Positions 15,322 through 22,749 of a DNA stretch of 36,745 nucleotides are shown here, one piece after another. Position 1 is the first letter of the stretch; every line of letters starts with the position of its first letter. The notes under the pieces were generated by a model. The model worked only from the letters and a program-made list of their open reading frames with translations, ran no database searches and was not told the origin of the DNA. The translations under genes were made by a program, and so were the position numbers. This stretch comes from an uncultured Bacteroidales bacterium (GTDB lineage: Bacteria > Bacteroidota > Bacteroidia > Bacteroidales > Bacteroidaceae): assembly GCA_902774005.1 (NCBI GenBank), contig CACYGK010000010.1, forward strand, positions 1-36,745. The letters are read 5' to 3'.

Positions 15322-18288
15322 GTGAAAAAGAATCTGATTCTAATATTGCTCTGTGTATGTTGCTCTTTTTCAAATGCGCAGAGCAAATTTAATGTTTCCG
15401 GTATTGTCATCGACAAGAATACAAGGGAGTCTGTAATTTCGGCTACCGTAAGAGTATTATCACTCCCCGACAGCACAATGGTGACAGGTGCGGCAACAGA
15501 TGCTAATGGTGCATTTAATATTAAAAATGTGAAGAAGGGAAATTATGCCCTGAAAGTTACATTCATCGGTTACCACGACAACGTCATACCTCTCGACTTG
15601 ACCAAAGAAAAAGAAAGGAACAAGAATGTGGGATACATCACTCTGATTGATGACACCCAACTTCTTAAAGAGGCTGTCGTAACCGCCAATGCAGCACAGG
15701 TACAGGTCTCAGGTGACTCACTCGTTTTCAATGCTGCAGCCATACGTACTTCTGAAGGATCTGCACTTGAAGAGTTGGTAAAGAAACTGCCGGGAGCAGA
15801 GATTGATGACGATGGAAACATAACAATCAACGGAAAGACAGTAACTAAGATTCTCGTCGACGGCAAGGAGTTCTTCCTGAATGACAAGAACATGGCTCTG
15901 AAGAATATTCCGACCAAGATTGTAGAAAAGATTAAGGCATATGACCGCAAGAGCGACCTTGCCCGTGTGACAGGTATCGACGATGGAGAAGAAGAGACAG
16001 TGCTCGACCTCTCCATTAAGAAAGGTATGAATCAGGGATGGTTCGGTAATCTGGATCTTGCACTCGGAACTAAAAGCCGGTATACAGAGAAACTGATGCT
16101 CAACCGTTTTACTGACACCAAGCAGTTTACACTTATCGGTTCTGCCAACAACATCGGTGACCGCGGCTTCGGTGGTGGAGGCGGACGCGGTTGGGGACGT
16201 GGAGGCAACGGACTTGAAGCACGCAAAGACCTCGGTTTTAACTTTGCCACCACATCTGACAAACTTGAGACTGGTGGTAATGTGCGATTCCGTTACGTTG
16301 GAACCGACGTAATTACCAGATCAAGCACTCAAAGTTTCGTCACCCCGACTGGTGCATTCACACGATCATTGAGCAGCAATAACACAAGCAACATATCTGC
16401 AAACATGGATTTCCGTTTTGAGTGGAAACCGGACTCTATGACTAATATCATTTTCCGCCCAAGTGCCGGTTACTCCAGAAATCGCGGATACAACAGCAGT
16501 TTAAGGGCAACATTCAATTCTGACCCTGATACAATTGAGATTGACCCGCTGGAATATGCAGAAGACAACGTGTTTAAGTCCGGATCTGAGTATGATATCA
16601 TAGTTAACTCGAACGTAAGTTACGGACAGAATTACAGCAATAACAAAAATTTGAACGGAGAATTACAGCTCAACCGAAAGTTTAACAACGAAGGACGTAA
16701 CATCACATTCAGAGCTACCGGAGGACTGGCAAGTTCGGAAAGCAAACAATTGACAGCCTCAAGTATCAAGTATAGACGAACAGGCGTACACGATGACAAT
16801 AATCGATATTACATTACTCCTGGCAAATCGAACAATTACTCGCTTCAGGCAACATATTCCGAACCGATAGCAGACAGAACATACTTGCAGTTCAGTTATC
16901 GTTTCAACTACAGCTATTCGGAGAGTGACCGAGGAGCAGAAGTATGGGCAAACGACCCCTACGGTCTGAATTATGTAGCACTGAGTGAAGCTCTGCAAAC
17001 CAATCGATATAACGTTGCTGGAGCATACGACCAGATGATACGTCAAGGCCTGCTCCCCAATAATGACAAAGCAACACAAGAGAAAGCAGACAGTCTGTCG
17101 CAGTATTCTGAATATCGCAACTTCAACCACACCATAGGTGTTAGTTTCCGCAAAGTAACCGATATGCTTAATTTCAGTGCTGGTTTTGAACTCTTACCAC
17201 AGCACTCCACTCTCGACTATAAATACATGGGAAAAGATTACCCAGTCGTAACACGCAATGTATTTAATTTTGCACCACGCATCGACTTCAGATATCAGTT
17301 TGACAAGCAGACACAGCTGCGTGCAAACTACTGGGGACGTTCGCAGCAACCTTCTATGACAAACCTGCTCGACATAACGGACGACTCCGACCCACTAAAC
17401 ATAACAAAGGGTAATCCCGGGCTTAAATCTTCATTCACTCATAACATTCGAATCAACTACAACACGTACAATGCCGACCTGCAACAAGGTATATTCTCAT
17501 TCGGAGGTGTCAATTTTACTCGGAATGCCATATCTAACCGTACATGGTTTGACGGAACTACTGGTGTAAAGACTACACAGCCGGAGAATATCAATGGAAA
17601 CTGGAATGGGTATGCCGGTTTCGGATATAACCGAGGATTAGGCGAGAAGAAGTATTTCACCATAAATACATTCACGAACCTTAACTACAATCACCAAGTC
17701 AGCTACGTAGATCCGACACGCTACGATGAAGAAATCTCCAAAACAAACCAGGCCGGCATCGGACAACGTCTCTCTTTCGGATTCAGAAAGGATTGGTTTG
17801 AAATCAGCGTAAACGGTAATGTCAATTATAATCACACACGCAACAATGTTGTGGCTTCAAGCAATCTCGACACATGGAACTTCAGTTACGGTGCAGAGAT
17901 GAATCTCAACTTCGATAATGGCATCAGTTTCTCTACTGATATAAGCGAAAGTTGCCGTCGAGGTTATTCTACAGCCAGTATGAATACAAATGAACTTCTG
18001 TGGAATGCAAAACTCAGCAAATCATTCTTGAAGGGGAACGCACTCACCTTCTCATTGGAATGGAACGATATATTACAAAACCGCTCTAACGTAAGCCGAG
18101 TACTTACAGCCATGCAGTCGAGCGACACAAGCTATAATTCGATATACAGCTATGGCATGCTGCACGTTATTTATAAATTAAACATCTTCGGAGGGAAAAA
18201 CGCACATGGTACTGAAAATGCGCAAAAAGCCGAAAATAGTTTCAGGATGGGCGGCAACCGTGGAGGAGGCGGTGGACCACGACGCTAA
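15322..18288 (+). CDS. TonB-dependent receptor-like outer membrane beta-barrel protein (OMP_b-brl_3)
   Basis: This 988-residue outer membrane protein has a signal peptide (to about residue 20, ending SFSNAQ). A carboxypeptidase-regulatory-like domain follows (NVSGIVIDKNTRESVISATV to about 105), then a plug-like region (LKEAVVTANAAQVQVSGDSL, LEELVKKLPGAEIDDDGNIT, KILVDGKEFF). The rest is long alternating beta strands of a barrel of the OMP_b-brl_3 type. A Gly/Arg loop near residues 276-294 and a GGNRGGGGGPRR tail are unusual; the protein does not end on an aromatic residue. No SusD partner is adjacent, so the substrate cannot be inferred. The start is GTG at 15322, immediately before the KKNLILILL signal peptide. 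Its last 47 bases overlap the VanZ-like gene on the other strand. Confidence 0.92.
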   Translation: MKKNLILILLCVCCSFSNAQSKFNVSGIVIDKNTRESVISATVRVLSLPDSTMVTGAATDANGAFNIKNVKKGNYALKVTFIGYHDNVIPLDLTKEKERNKNVGYITLIDDTQLLKEAVVTANAAQVQVSGDSLVFNAAAIRTSEGSALEELVKKLPGAEIDDDGNITINGKTVTKILVDGKEFFLNDKNMALKNIPTKIVEKIKAYDRKSDLARVTGIDDGEEETVLDLSIKKGMNQGWFGNLDLALGTKSRYTEKLMLNRFTDTKQFTLIGSANNIGDRGFGGGGGRGWGRGGNGLEARKDLGFNFATTSDKLETGGNVRFRYVGTDVITRSSTQSFVTPTGAFTRSLSSNNTSNISANMDFRFEWKPDSMTNIIFRPSAGYSRNRGYNSSLRATFNSDPDTIEIDPLEYAEDNVFKSGSEYDIIVNSNVSYGQNYSNNKNLNGELQLNRKFNNEGRNITFRATGGLASSESKQLTASSIKYRRTGVHDDNNRYYITPGKSNNYSLQATYSEPIADRTYLQFSYRFNYSYSESDRGAEVWANDPYGLNYVALSEALQTNRYNVAGAYDQMIRQGLLPNNDKATQEKADSLSQYSEYRNFNHTIGVSFRKVTDMLNFSAGFELLPQHSTLDYKYMGKDYPVVTRNVFNFAPRIDFRYQFDKQTQLRANYWGRSQQPSMTNLLDITDDSDPLNITKGNPGLKSSFTHNIRINYNTYNADLQQGIFSFGGVNFTRNAISNRTWFDGTTGVKTTQPENINGNWNGYAGFGYNRGLGEKKYFTINTFTNLNYNHQVSYVDPTRYDEEISKTNQAGIGQRLSFGFRKDWFEISVNGNVNYNHTRNNVVASSNLDTWNFSYGAEMNLNFDNGISFSTDISESCRRGYSTASMNTNELLWNAKLSKSFLKGNALTFSLEWNDILQNRSNVSRVLTAMQSSDTSYNSIYSYGMLHVIYKLNIFGGKNAHGTENAQKAENSFRMGGNRGGGGGPRR

Positions 18289-18631
18289 TTACTGTGGCAA
18301 GTACAGCACCAAAAGCATCGGCATAAAAGTCTAGCCACTCACTACTACGATAACCAGTCATTCCTTGTAGGATTTCCATCAACCCACCGAGAAATGCGGA
18401 ATAAATACACACAACAAGGGCAAACAAATATGTTTTGTCCTTGTTTTTTTGCAACCAGCAGTCGAACCACGCTACGAATACAAGTCCCCCATACATCACA
18501 AAATGTACCCATTTATCTATTAATGGGACATCACCCAGAGGAGGATTATCGGGGATTGGTATTAGTGAAGCAACAATAATAGCAAATGATGCCATCAGTG
18601 TCCATTTCCATTTTGCTAGTATATACTTCAT
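18242..18631 (-). CDS. VanZ-like family membrane protein
   Basis: This 129-residue protein has four hydrophobic helices and the VanZ motifs IDKWVHFVMYGGLVFVAW (residues 38-55) and LMEILQGMTGYRSSEWLDFY followed by DAFGAVLA. VanZ-like proteins are found in many phyla without glycopeptide resistance and their biochemical role is unclear. Its ATG overlaps the rsmD stop by four bases, so it is translationally coupled to rsmD. Its 3' end is antisense to the end of the TonB-dependent receptor. Confidence 0.88.
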   Translation of the reverse strand: MKYILAKWKWTLMASFAIIVASLIPIPDNPPLGDVPLIDKWVHFVMYGGLVFVAWFDCWLQKNKDKTYLFALVVCIYSAFLGGLMEILQGMTGYRSSEWLDFYADAFGAVLATVISVVVHRLLHGCRPS

Positions 18632-19182
18632 CTTCTGAAAAAAGTAAAATTGACACTTCCGTAATTCCTATGTTCTACAAAACACGGATAATCGTTGAAA
18701 TCATAGTCCTTTCCATGTTCCAAAACAAACAGTCCCCCTTCTGCCAGCAACGAATCCTGCACATCTTCCCCCAACACAATGTCTGGAATATCTCTTAGAT
18801 TAGGCAGACTATATGGTGGATCGGCAAAGATTAAATCGTACCGTTCAATACACTGCTTACAGAATCTGAACACATCAGCATGCACAGGTTTCCATATTCC
18901 ATCATTAAGTTCGTGTGCCACCTGCTGCAAAAACTGCCAATGCCTGAAATCTTTCTCAACACTGACCACATGTCTGCATCCACGACTTGCCAGTTCCAAT
19001 CCAATACTACCAGTACCGGCAAACAAATCGAGTGCTGCAGGTTTATCCTCTTCAAAATCGAAATAATTATTATCCAGAATATTGAACAATCCCTCCTTGG
19101 CAAAATCGGTTGTAGGTCTTGCCTTGAAGTTCTTAGGCGTAGGGAAGCGACGTCCTTTATATATTCCTCTGATTATTCTCAT
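18628..19182 (-). CDS. rsmD: 16S rRNA (guanine(966)-N2)-methyltransferase
   Basis: RsmD methylates G966 of 16S rRNA using S-adenosylmethionine. The 184-residue protein begins MRIIRGIYKGRRFPTPKNFK. It has the SAM-binding LDLFAGTGSIGLELASRG (51-68) and the catalytic N-methylase motif FADPPYSLP (119-127). I chose the ATG at 19180-19182 because the family begins MRIIxGxxKGRR; the longer frame adds 13 unrelated residues. It is preceded by a strong terminator for the gene upstream and coupled downstream to the VanZ-like gene. Confidence 0.95.
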   Translation of the reverse strand: MRIIRGIYKGRRFPTPKNFKARPTTDFAKEGLFNILDNNYFDFEEDKPAALDLFAGTGSIGLELASRGCRHVVSVEKDFRHWQFLQQVAHELNDGIWKPVHADVFRFCKQCIERYDLIFADPPYSLPNLRDIPDIVLGEDVQDSLLAEGGLFVLEHGKDYDFNDYPCFVEHRNYGSVNFTFFRR

Positions 19183-19214
19183 CGCCGGCGGTATATTATG
19201 TGTTGAAAAAAGAA

Positions 19215-19242
19215 AGTCCATTCGTATTAAGGCGAATGGACT
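19215..19242 (-). terminator. Intrinsic terminator of the pseudopilin-like gene
   Basis: AGTCCATTCG (19215-19224) and CGAATGGACT (19233-19242) form a perfect 10-bp stem with an 8-base loop. On the minus strand a T-rich run (TTCTTTTTTC) follows directly. It lies 32 bases after the stop of the 19275-20027 gene. This is the clearest terminator in the window. Confidence 0.85.
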
Positions 19243-19274
19243 CTATTGAAATAACTACACTTTAAGCAAACTTA

Positions 19275-20027
19275 TTATTCCCAGTTACCTGCCATTTTGT
19301 TGCTTGGGTCAGCAAGATCACCGATACGCAGACCATACCATTCACCTTCTGTATCATCTTCGTTATCGAACATGAGTTCTGCATGATTCTTGTGCAGTTT
19401 CTTGAGGTCTGCCTTCAGGTTCTTGATTTTCTTTGGAGTCATACCATCGAGATAGTCATCAAGACGTGCACGGAACTCAACCAGGTTCTCCCATTCATTA
19501 GACTTCATGTTGAACTGGTCTTTCTTACGCAACTGGATGATACCGTAATATACAGTATCTACCGGGTGTTCTGTATCGTACTCAGCCTTCACTGTAAAGA
19601 AACTGCCATCAGCTTCACGTCCAACTGGTACATACTTCAGAGAGTCAGGATTAGGAATATTCAACTTTTCAGCTGCTGTCATCCATACCGTATCACGACG
19701 AATAAGTCCTAAACGTACAGCCTCGCGCTCTGTCATACCAGCTTCGAGCTGATCGTCGGTCAGTTCACCATCCTTAATGACTTTATCGACAGTCTTACCA
19801 TTCTTGATGTAATCGATAAGAGAATCGATTGTGCCACAATAGTAGCCAAAAGTCATTTTGTACTGTTCTTCAGCATCGCGGATTTGCATCAGACGAGCGA
19901 TGACTTGTTTCTCACGAGCTGATTTCTCTTTGTCAAATTCGATGTCACTGTAAATACTTGTGTAACATGCAAAGCACAGTCCTAAAACGAGGACTGCAAG
20001 GATACCATTGATAACTTTTTTGTTCAT
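19275..20027 (-). CDS. Membrane-anchored hypothetical protein, pseudopilin-like N-terminus
   Basis: This 250-residue protein is not assigned to a named family by me. Residues 5-24 are one hydrophobic helix (VINGILAVLVLGLCFACYTS), followed by IARLMQIRDAEEQYKMTFGYY. The spacing is like a pseudopilin N-terminal helix followed by the usual RDAExxYxxxxGxY start of the globular part. A prepilin peptidase site is not obvious. The rest is charged and soluble (LKYVPVGREADGSFF, PKKIKNLKADLKKLHKNHAE), probably periplasmic. It may have its own divergent promoter (TATCTTCG at 20080-20087) and ends at the strong hairpin at 19215-19242, so it is likely monocistronic. Confidence 0.7.
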   Translation of the reverse strand: MNKKVINGILAVLVLGLCFACYTSIYSDIEFDKEKSAREKQVIARLMQIRDAEEQYKMTFGYYCGTIDSLIDYIKNGKTVDKVIKDGELTDDQLEAGMTEREAVRLGLIRRDTVWMTAAEKLNIPNPDSLKYVPVGREADGSFFTVKAEYDTEHPVDTVYYGIIQLRKKDQFNMKSNEWENLVEFRARLDDYLDGMTPKKIKNLKADLKKLHKNHAELMFDNEDDTEGEWYGLRIGDLADPSNKMAGNWE

Positions 20028-20055
20028 GATATTATCTATTGATTGTTATTTTCAC

Positions 20056-20063
20056 TACTTTTG
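20056..20063 (+). promoter_or_regulatory. Bacteroidota -7 element (TACTTTTG) for the helicase gene
   Basis: TACTTTTG followed by CA is an exact TAnnTTTG match 75 bases upstream of the ATG at 20139. This implies a 5' leader of about 65-70 bases that ends in a T8A8 tract. Confidence 0.55.
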
Positions 20064-20079
20064 CAAACAAATTGCAGCG

Positions 20080-20087
20080 CGAAGATA
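20080..20087 (-). promoter_or_regulatory. Possible -7 element, TTCG variant (TATCTTCG)
   Basis: On the minus strand this reads TATCTTCG followed by CG, one mismatch from TAnnTTTG, 52 bases upstream of the pseudopilin-like gene. It lies inside the transcribed leader of the divergent helicase gene. Confidence 0.4.
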
Positions 20088-20138
20088 GACAATAATATTG
20101 AAACAATACATACAAATCGCATTTTTTTTAAAAAAAAT

Positions 20139-21560
20139 ATGATAAAAGACTTTTTCAAAAAACTAATCATAGACAATTTTGGCTTTCAGCCGACATCTCA
20201 GCAAGCAGAAGTAATCGAATTACTTGTGGACTTTATGCTGACCGAAAACCGTGAATCGACATTCATACTCCGAGGTTTTGCAGGAACAGGAAAGACATCG
20301 CTCATCAGTGCACTTGTGAAGAGTTTGGCAGAGTTACAGAGGGAATGTGTGCTTATAGCCCCCACCGGTAGAGCCGCTAAAGTTTTTTCAGGTTATGCCG
20401 ACCATCCCGCCTACACTATTCACAAACGGATATATCGTCAGAAAACCATCGACCAGGACTCCATTTTCTCACTCAACTACAATCTGAAAACCAACCTTCT
20501 TTTTATATGCGACGAGTCCTCGATGATAAGTAATCAAGGAGGAAGTGACTCTATTTACGGTACAGGCATGTTGCTCGACGATCTTATACATTTTGTATAT
20601 AATGGTAAGGGATGCCGATTGATACTTATGGGTGACACAGCACAGCTTCCACCCGTAGGCGAGGGAGAGAGTCCAGCTCTTCAGGATGATGTTATCAAAG
20701 GTTACGGCATAGAAGTCCAGAGTTATACTATGACACAAGTAGTACGTCAGACCGAACAATCTGGAATTCTGTGGAACGCCACCCATCTACGTACGCTGAT
20801 GGCTGATGAACGATATTTTCCACTACCGCAACTGCGACTAAAGGGATTTCCGGACGTTCACAACATCAGCGGCAATGAGCTGATTGAAACACTTGAACAA
20901 TGCTATCAACGCGACGGATACGATGAGACAATGGTTATAACACGCAGCAATAAACGAGCAAATGTATATAACAACGGTATACGCAACCAAATATTATGGC
21001 GCGAAGAACTTATATCTTCAGGCGATATGCTAATGGTTGCACGCAACAACTACTTCTGGACTGAAGGAGAGGACGAGGCACCTGAGTTCATTGCAAATGG
21101 CGACATAGTACGGGTTGAAAGAGTCAGGAATGAACGTGAGTTATATGGTTTTCATTTTATTGATGCCGAACTTTCTTTTCCTGACTACGATGACTACTCG
21201 CTCTCCTGCACAATACTGCTCGACGCACTCAATGCTGATGCCCCATCTCTCAATGCTGAACAACAACGCGAGCTCTTCAATCAGGTAATGCTCGACTACG
21301 ACCATCTGCACACAAAACGAGACAAACTGAAGGCAATGAAACAAGACCCTTACTACAATGCCCTCCAAGTGAAGTACGCCTATGCAATAACCTGCCACAA
21401 GGCACAAGGCGGACAATGGGCAAACATCATTATAGATCAGGGGTACATGACTGATGACATGCTCACCCCCGATTATTTCCGATGGCTCTACACAGCTATC
21501 ACGCGTGCCACCAAAAACCTGTATCTGGTAAACTGGAAAGAGCAGCAGATTATGCATTAA
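20139..21560 (+). CDS. RecD-like superfamily 1 DNA helicase
   Basis: This is a 473-residue ATP-dependent helicase of the RecD2/AAA_30 type without the long RecD2 N-terminal extension. Walker A lies in RGFAGTGKTSLI (residues 45-56). CDESSMIS (124-131) is Walker B/motif II, and LMGDTAQLPPVGEGESPAL is motif III. The C-terminal UvrD_C_2 domain has YAITCHKAQGGQWANIIID and LYTAITRATKNLYLVN (motifs V-VI). I place the start at 20139 (MIKDFFKKLI); earlier in-frame sequence covers the promoter and A/T tracts. The promoter element is at 20056-20063. Likely role is DNA repair or recombination. The DHH gene follows after 92 bases with its own promoter. Confidence 0.9.
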   Translation: MIKDFFKKLIIDNFGFQPTSQQAEVIELLVDFMLTENRESTFILRGFAGTGKTSLISALVKSLAELQRECVLIAPTGRAAKVFSGYADHPAYTIHKRIYRQKTIDQDSIFSLNYNLKTNLLFICDESSMISNQGGSDSIYGTGMLLDDLIHFVYNGKGCRLILMGDTAQLPPVGEGESPALQDDVIKGYGIEVQSYTMTQVVRQTEQSGILWNATHLRTLMADERYFPLPQLRLKGFPDVHNISGNELIETLEQCYQRDGYDETMVITRSNKRANVYNNGIRNQILWREELISSGDMLMVARNNYFWTEGEDEAPEFIANGDIVRVERVRNERELYGFHFIDAELSFPDYDDYSLSCTILLDALNADAPSLNAEQQRELFNQVMLDYDHLHTKRDKLKAMKQDPYYNALQVKYAYAITCHKAQGGQWANIIIDQGYMTDDMLTPDYFRWLYTAITRATKNLYLVNWKEQQIMH

Positions 21561-21603
21561 AACCTAAATGCACTATCAGTCAAAGTATTCTATTTCCATA
21601 TTT

Positions 21604-21634
21604 TTTGATTATTTCCTATTTCTTTGTAACTTCG
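21604..21634 (+). promoter_or_regulatory. Bacteroidota promoter (TTTG-N19-TAACTTCG) for the DHH gene
   Basis: TTTG at 21604-21607 and TAACTTCG at 21627-21634 are 19 bases apart, the canonical spacing. The -7 element has C in place of the third T. It ends 18 bases before the ATG at 21653. Confidence 0.65.
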
Positions 21635-21652
21635 CACATTATTTTCCTATAT

Positions 21653-22735
21653 ATGGCAATTAAAACAAAAATCTCTGCACAGGATGCAGTAAACTTAAAA
21701 CGGCTGTTTGACTCGTGCAAGAACGTGGTCATACTTACCCACTATTCGCCAGACGGTGACGCGATCGGTTCATCGCTTGCTCTTTGGGAATATCTTAAAA
21801 AGAAAGGTAAGAATGCCACAGTCATAGTACCGAACTACTTTCCCGATTTCCTCAAGTGGATGAACGGAGCTGATAAGATAGTTATATTTGAGAAGCAGAA
21901 GGCGTTGTCGTACAACTTACTCAACATGGCAGACCTTTTATGCATACTCGACCTATGTGAAGCTTCGCGAATGGGTGATGAATTGGGCAAAGTGGTTTCA
22001 GGGCTTCGCCGTACAAAGAAGATAGTGATAGACCATCACCTTTCACCAGACAAGCACCTTGCAGACATTCTGATATCGAGCCCGGACAGCAGCAGCACAT
22101 GCGAGTTGCTCTTCCGCGCGTTTACAGCTATTGACTCCACAAATACACTTAATAAGGCTGTCGCAGAAGACCTCTATGCAGGCATGTATACCGATACAGG
22201 AGGATTCTCTTACAACAGTAACGACCCCGATGTATTCAATATCATAGCCGAACTTTTACGCAAAGGTATTGACAAAGACCGCATCGTGCGAAACATCAAC
22301 AACAACTTCACTGCCGAGCGATTCCGACTTATCGGATACGTACTTTTCGAAAAATTACAGGTATTCCCTGAACTGCATTCATCCATTTACAGTCTGACAG
22401 CCGATGAACTGCGACGTTTCAAATACCTGAAAGGCGATATGGAGGGAGTAGTCAATATGCCGCTACAGATTCGCGGACATAAACTGTCAATATCTCTGCG
22501 CGAAGACCTCGAACACCCCATTATCTGGGTTTCCATCCGTTCTTACGACAACGTGTCAGCACGCGATATGGCTGAACAGTTTTTTGGTGGCGGCGGGCAT
22601 TTCAATGCCGCTGGTGGACGACTCGACAATATATCAATGGAAGAAGCCGTCGAACGAGCAAAAGCAGCTATTGAAGCTTTCCGAAACGAACTGACAAAAG
22701 ATGACAGCCCTAACGTTGAAGAATCATCTAACTAA
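21653..22735 (+). CDS. DHH/DHHA1 phosphoesterase (NrnA-like oligoribonuclease / pAp phosphatase)
   Basis: This 360-residue DHH-family phosphoesterase is likely to degrade nanoRNA, pAp or cyclic dinucleotide products in the cytoplasm. Metal-binding motifs are ILTHYSPDGDAIGSSLAL (Asp34, Asp36), ILDLCEASRMG and VIDHHLSP (Asp127-His129). TDTGGFSYN follows. The DHHA1 substrate-binding motif is FFGGGGHFNAAGGRL (GGGGH at 312-316). I start it at 21653 (MAIKTK), consistent with the promoter ending just upstream; the longer frame overlaps the helicase gene. The GH97 gene begins 14 bases after its stop. NrnA versus GdpP-like activity cannot be separated by sequence alone, but there are no PAS, GGDEF or membrane domains. 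Confidence 0.92.
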   Translation: MAIKTKISAQDAVNLKRLFDSCKNVVILTHYSPDGDAIGSSLALWEYLKKKGKNATVIVPNYFPDFLKWMNGADKIVIFEKQKALSYNLLNMADLLCILDLCEASRMGDELGKVVSGLRRTKKIVIDHHLSPDKHLADILISSPDSSSTCELLFRAFTAIDSTNTLNKAVAEDLYAGMYTDTGGFSYNSNDPDVFNIIAELLRKGIDKDRIVRNINNNFTAERFRLIGYVLFEKLQVFPELHSSIYSLTADELRRFKYLKGDMEGVVNMPLQIRGHKLSISLREDLEHPIIWVSIRSYDNVSARDMAEQFFGGGGHFNAAGGRLDNISMEEAVERAKAAIEAFRNELTKDDSPNVEESSN

Positions 22736-22749
22736 AACCATATAAATAC

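Noticed and set aside
21482..21652. N-terminal extension of the DHH phosphoesterase
   Set aside because: It overlaps the helicase gene in another frame and lies upstream of the promoter at 21604-21634.
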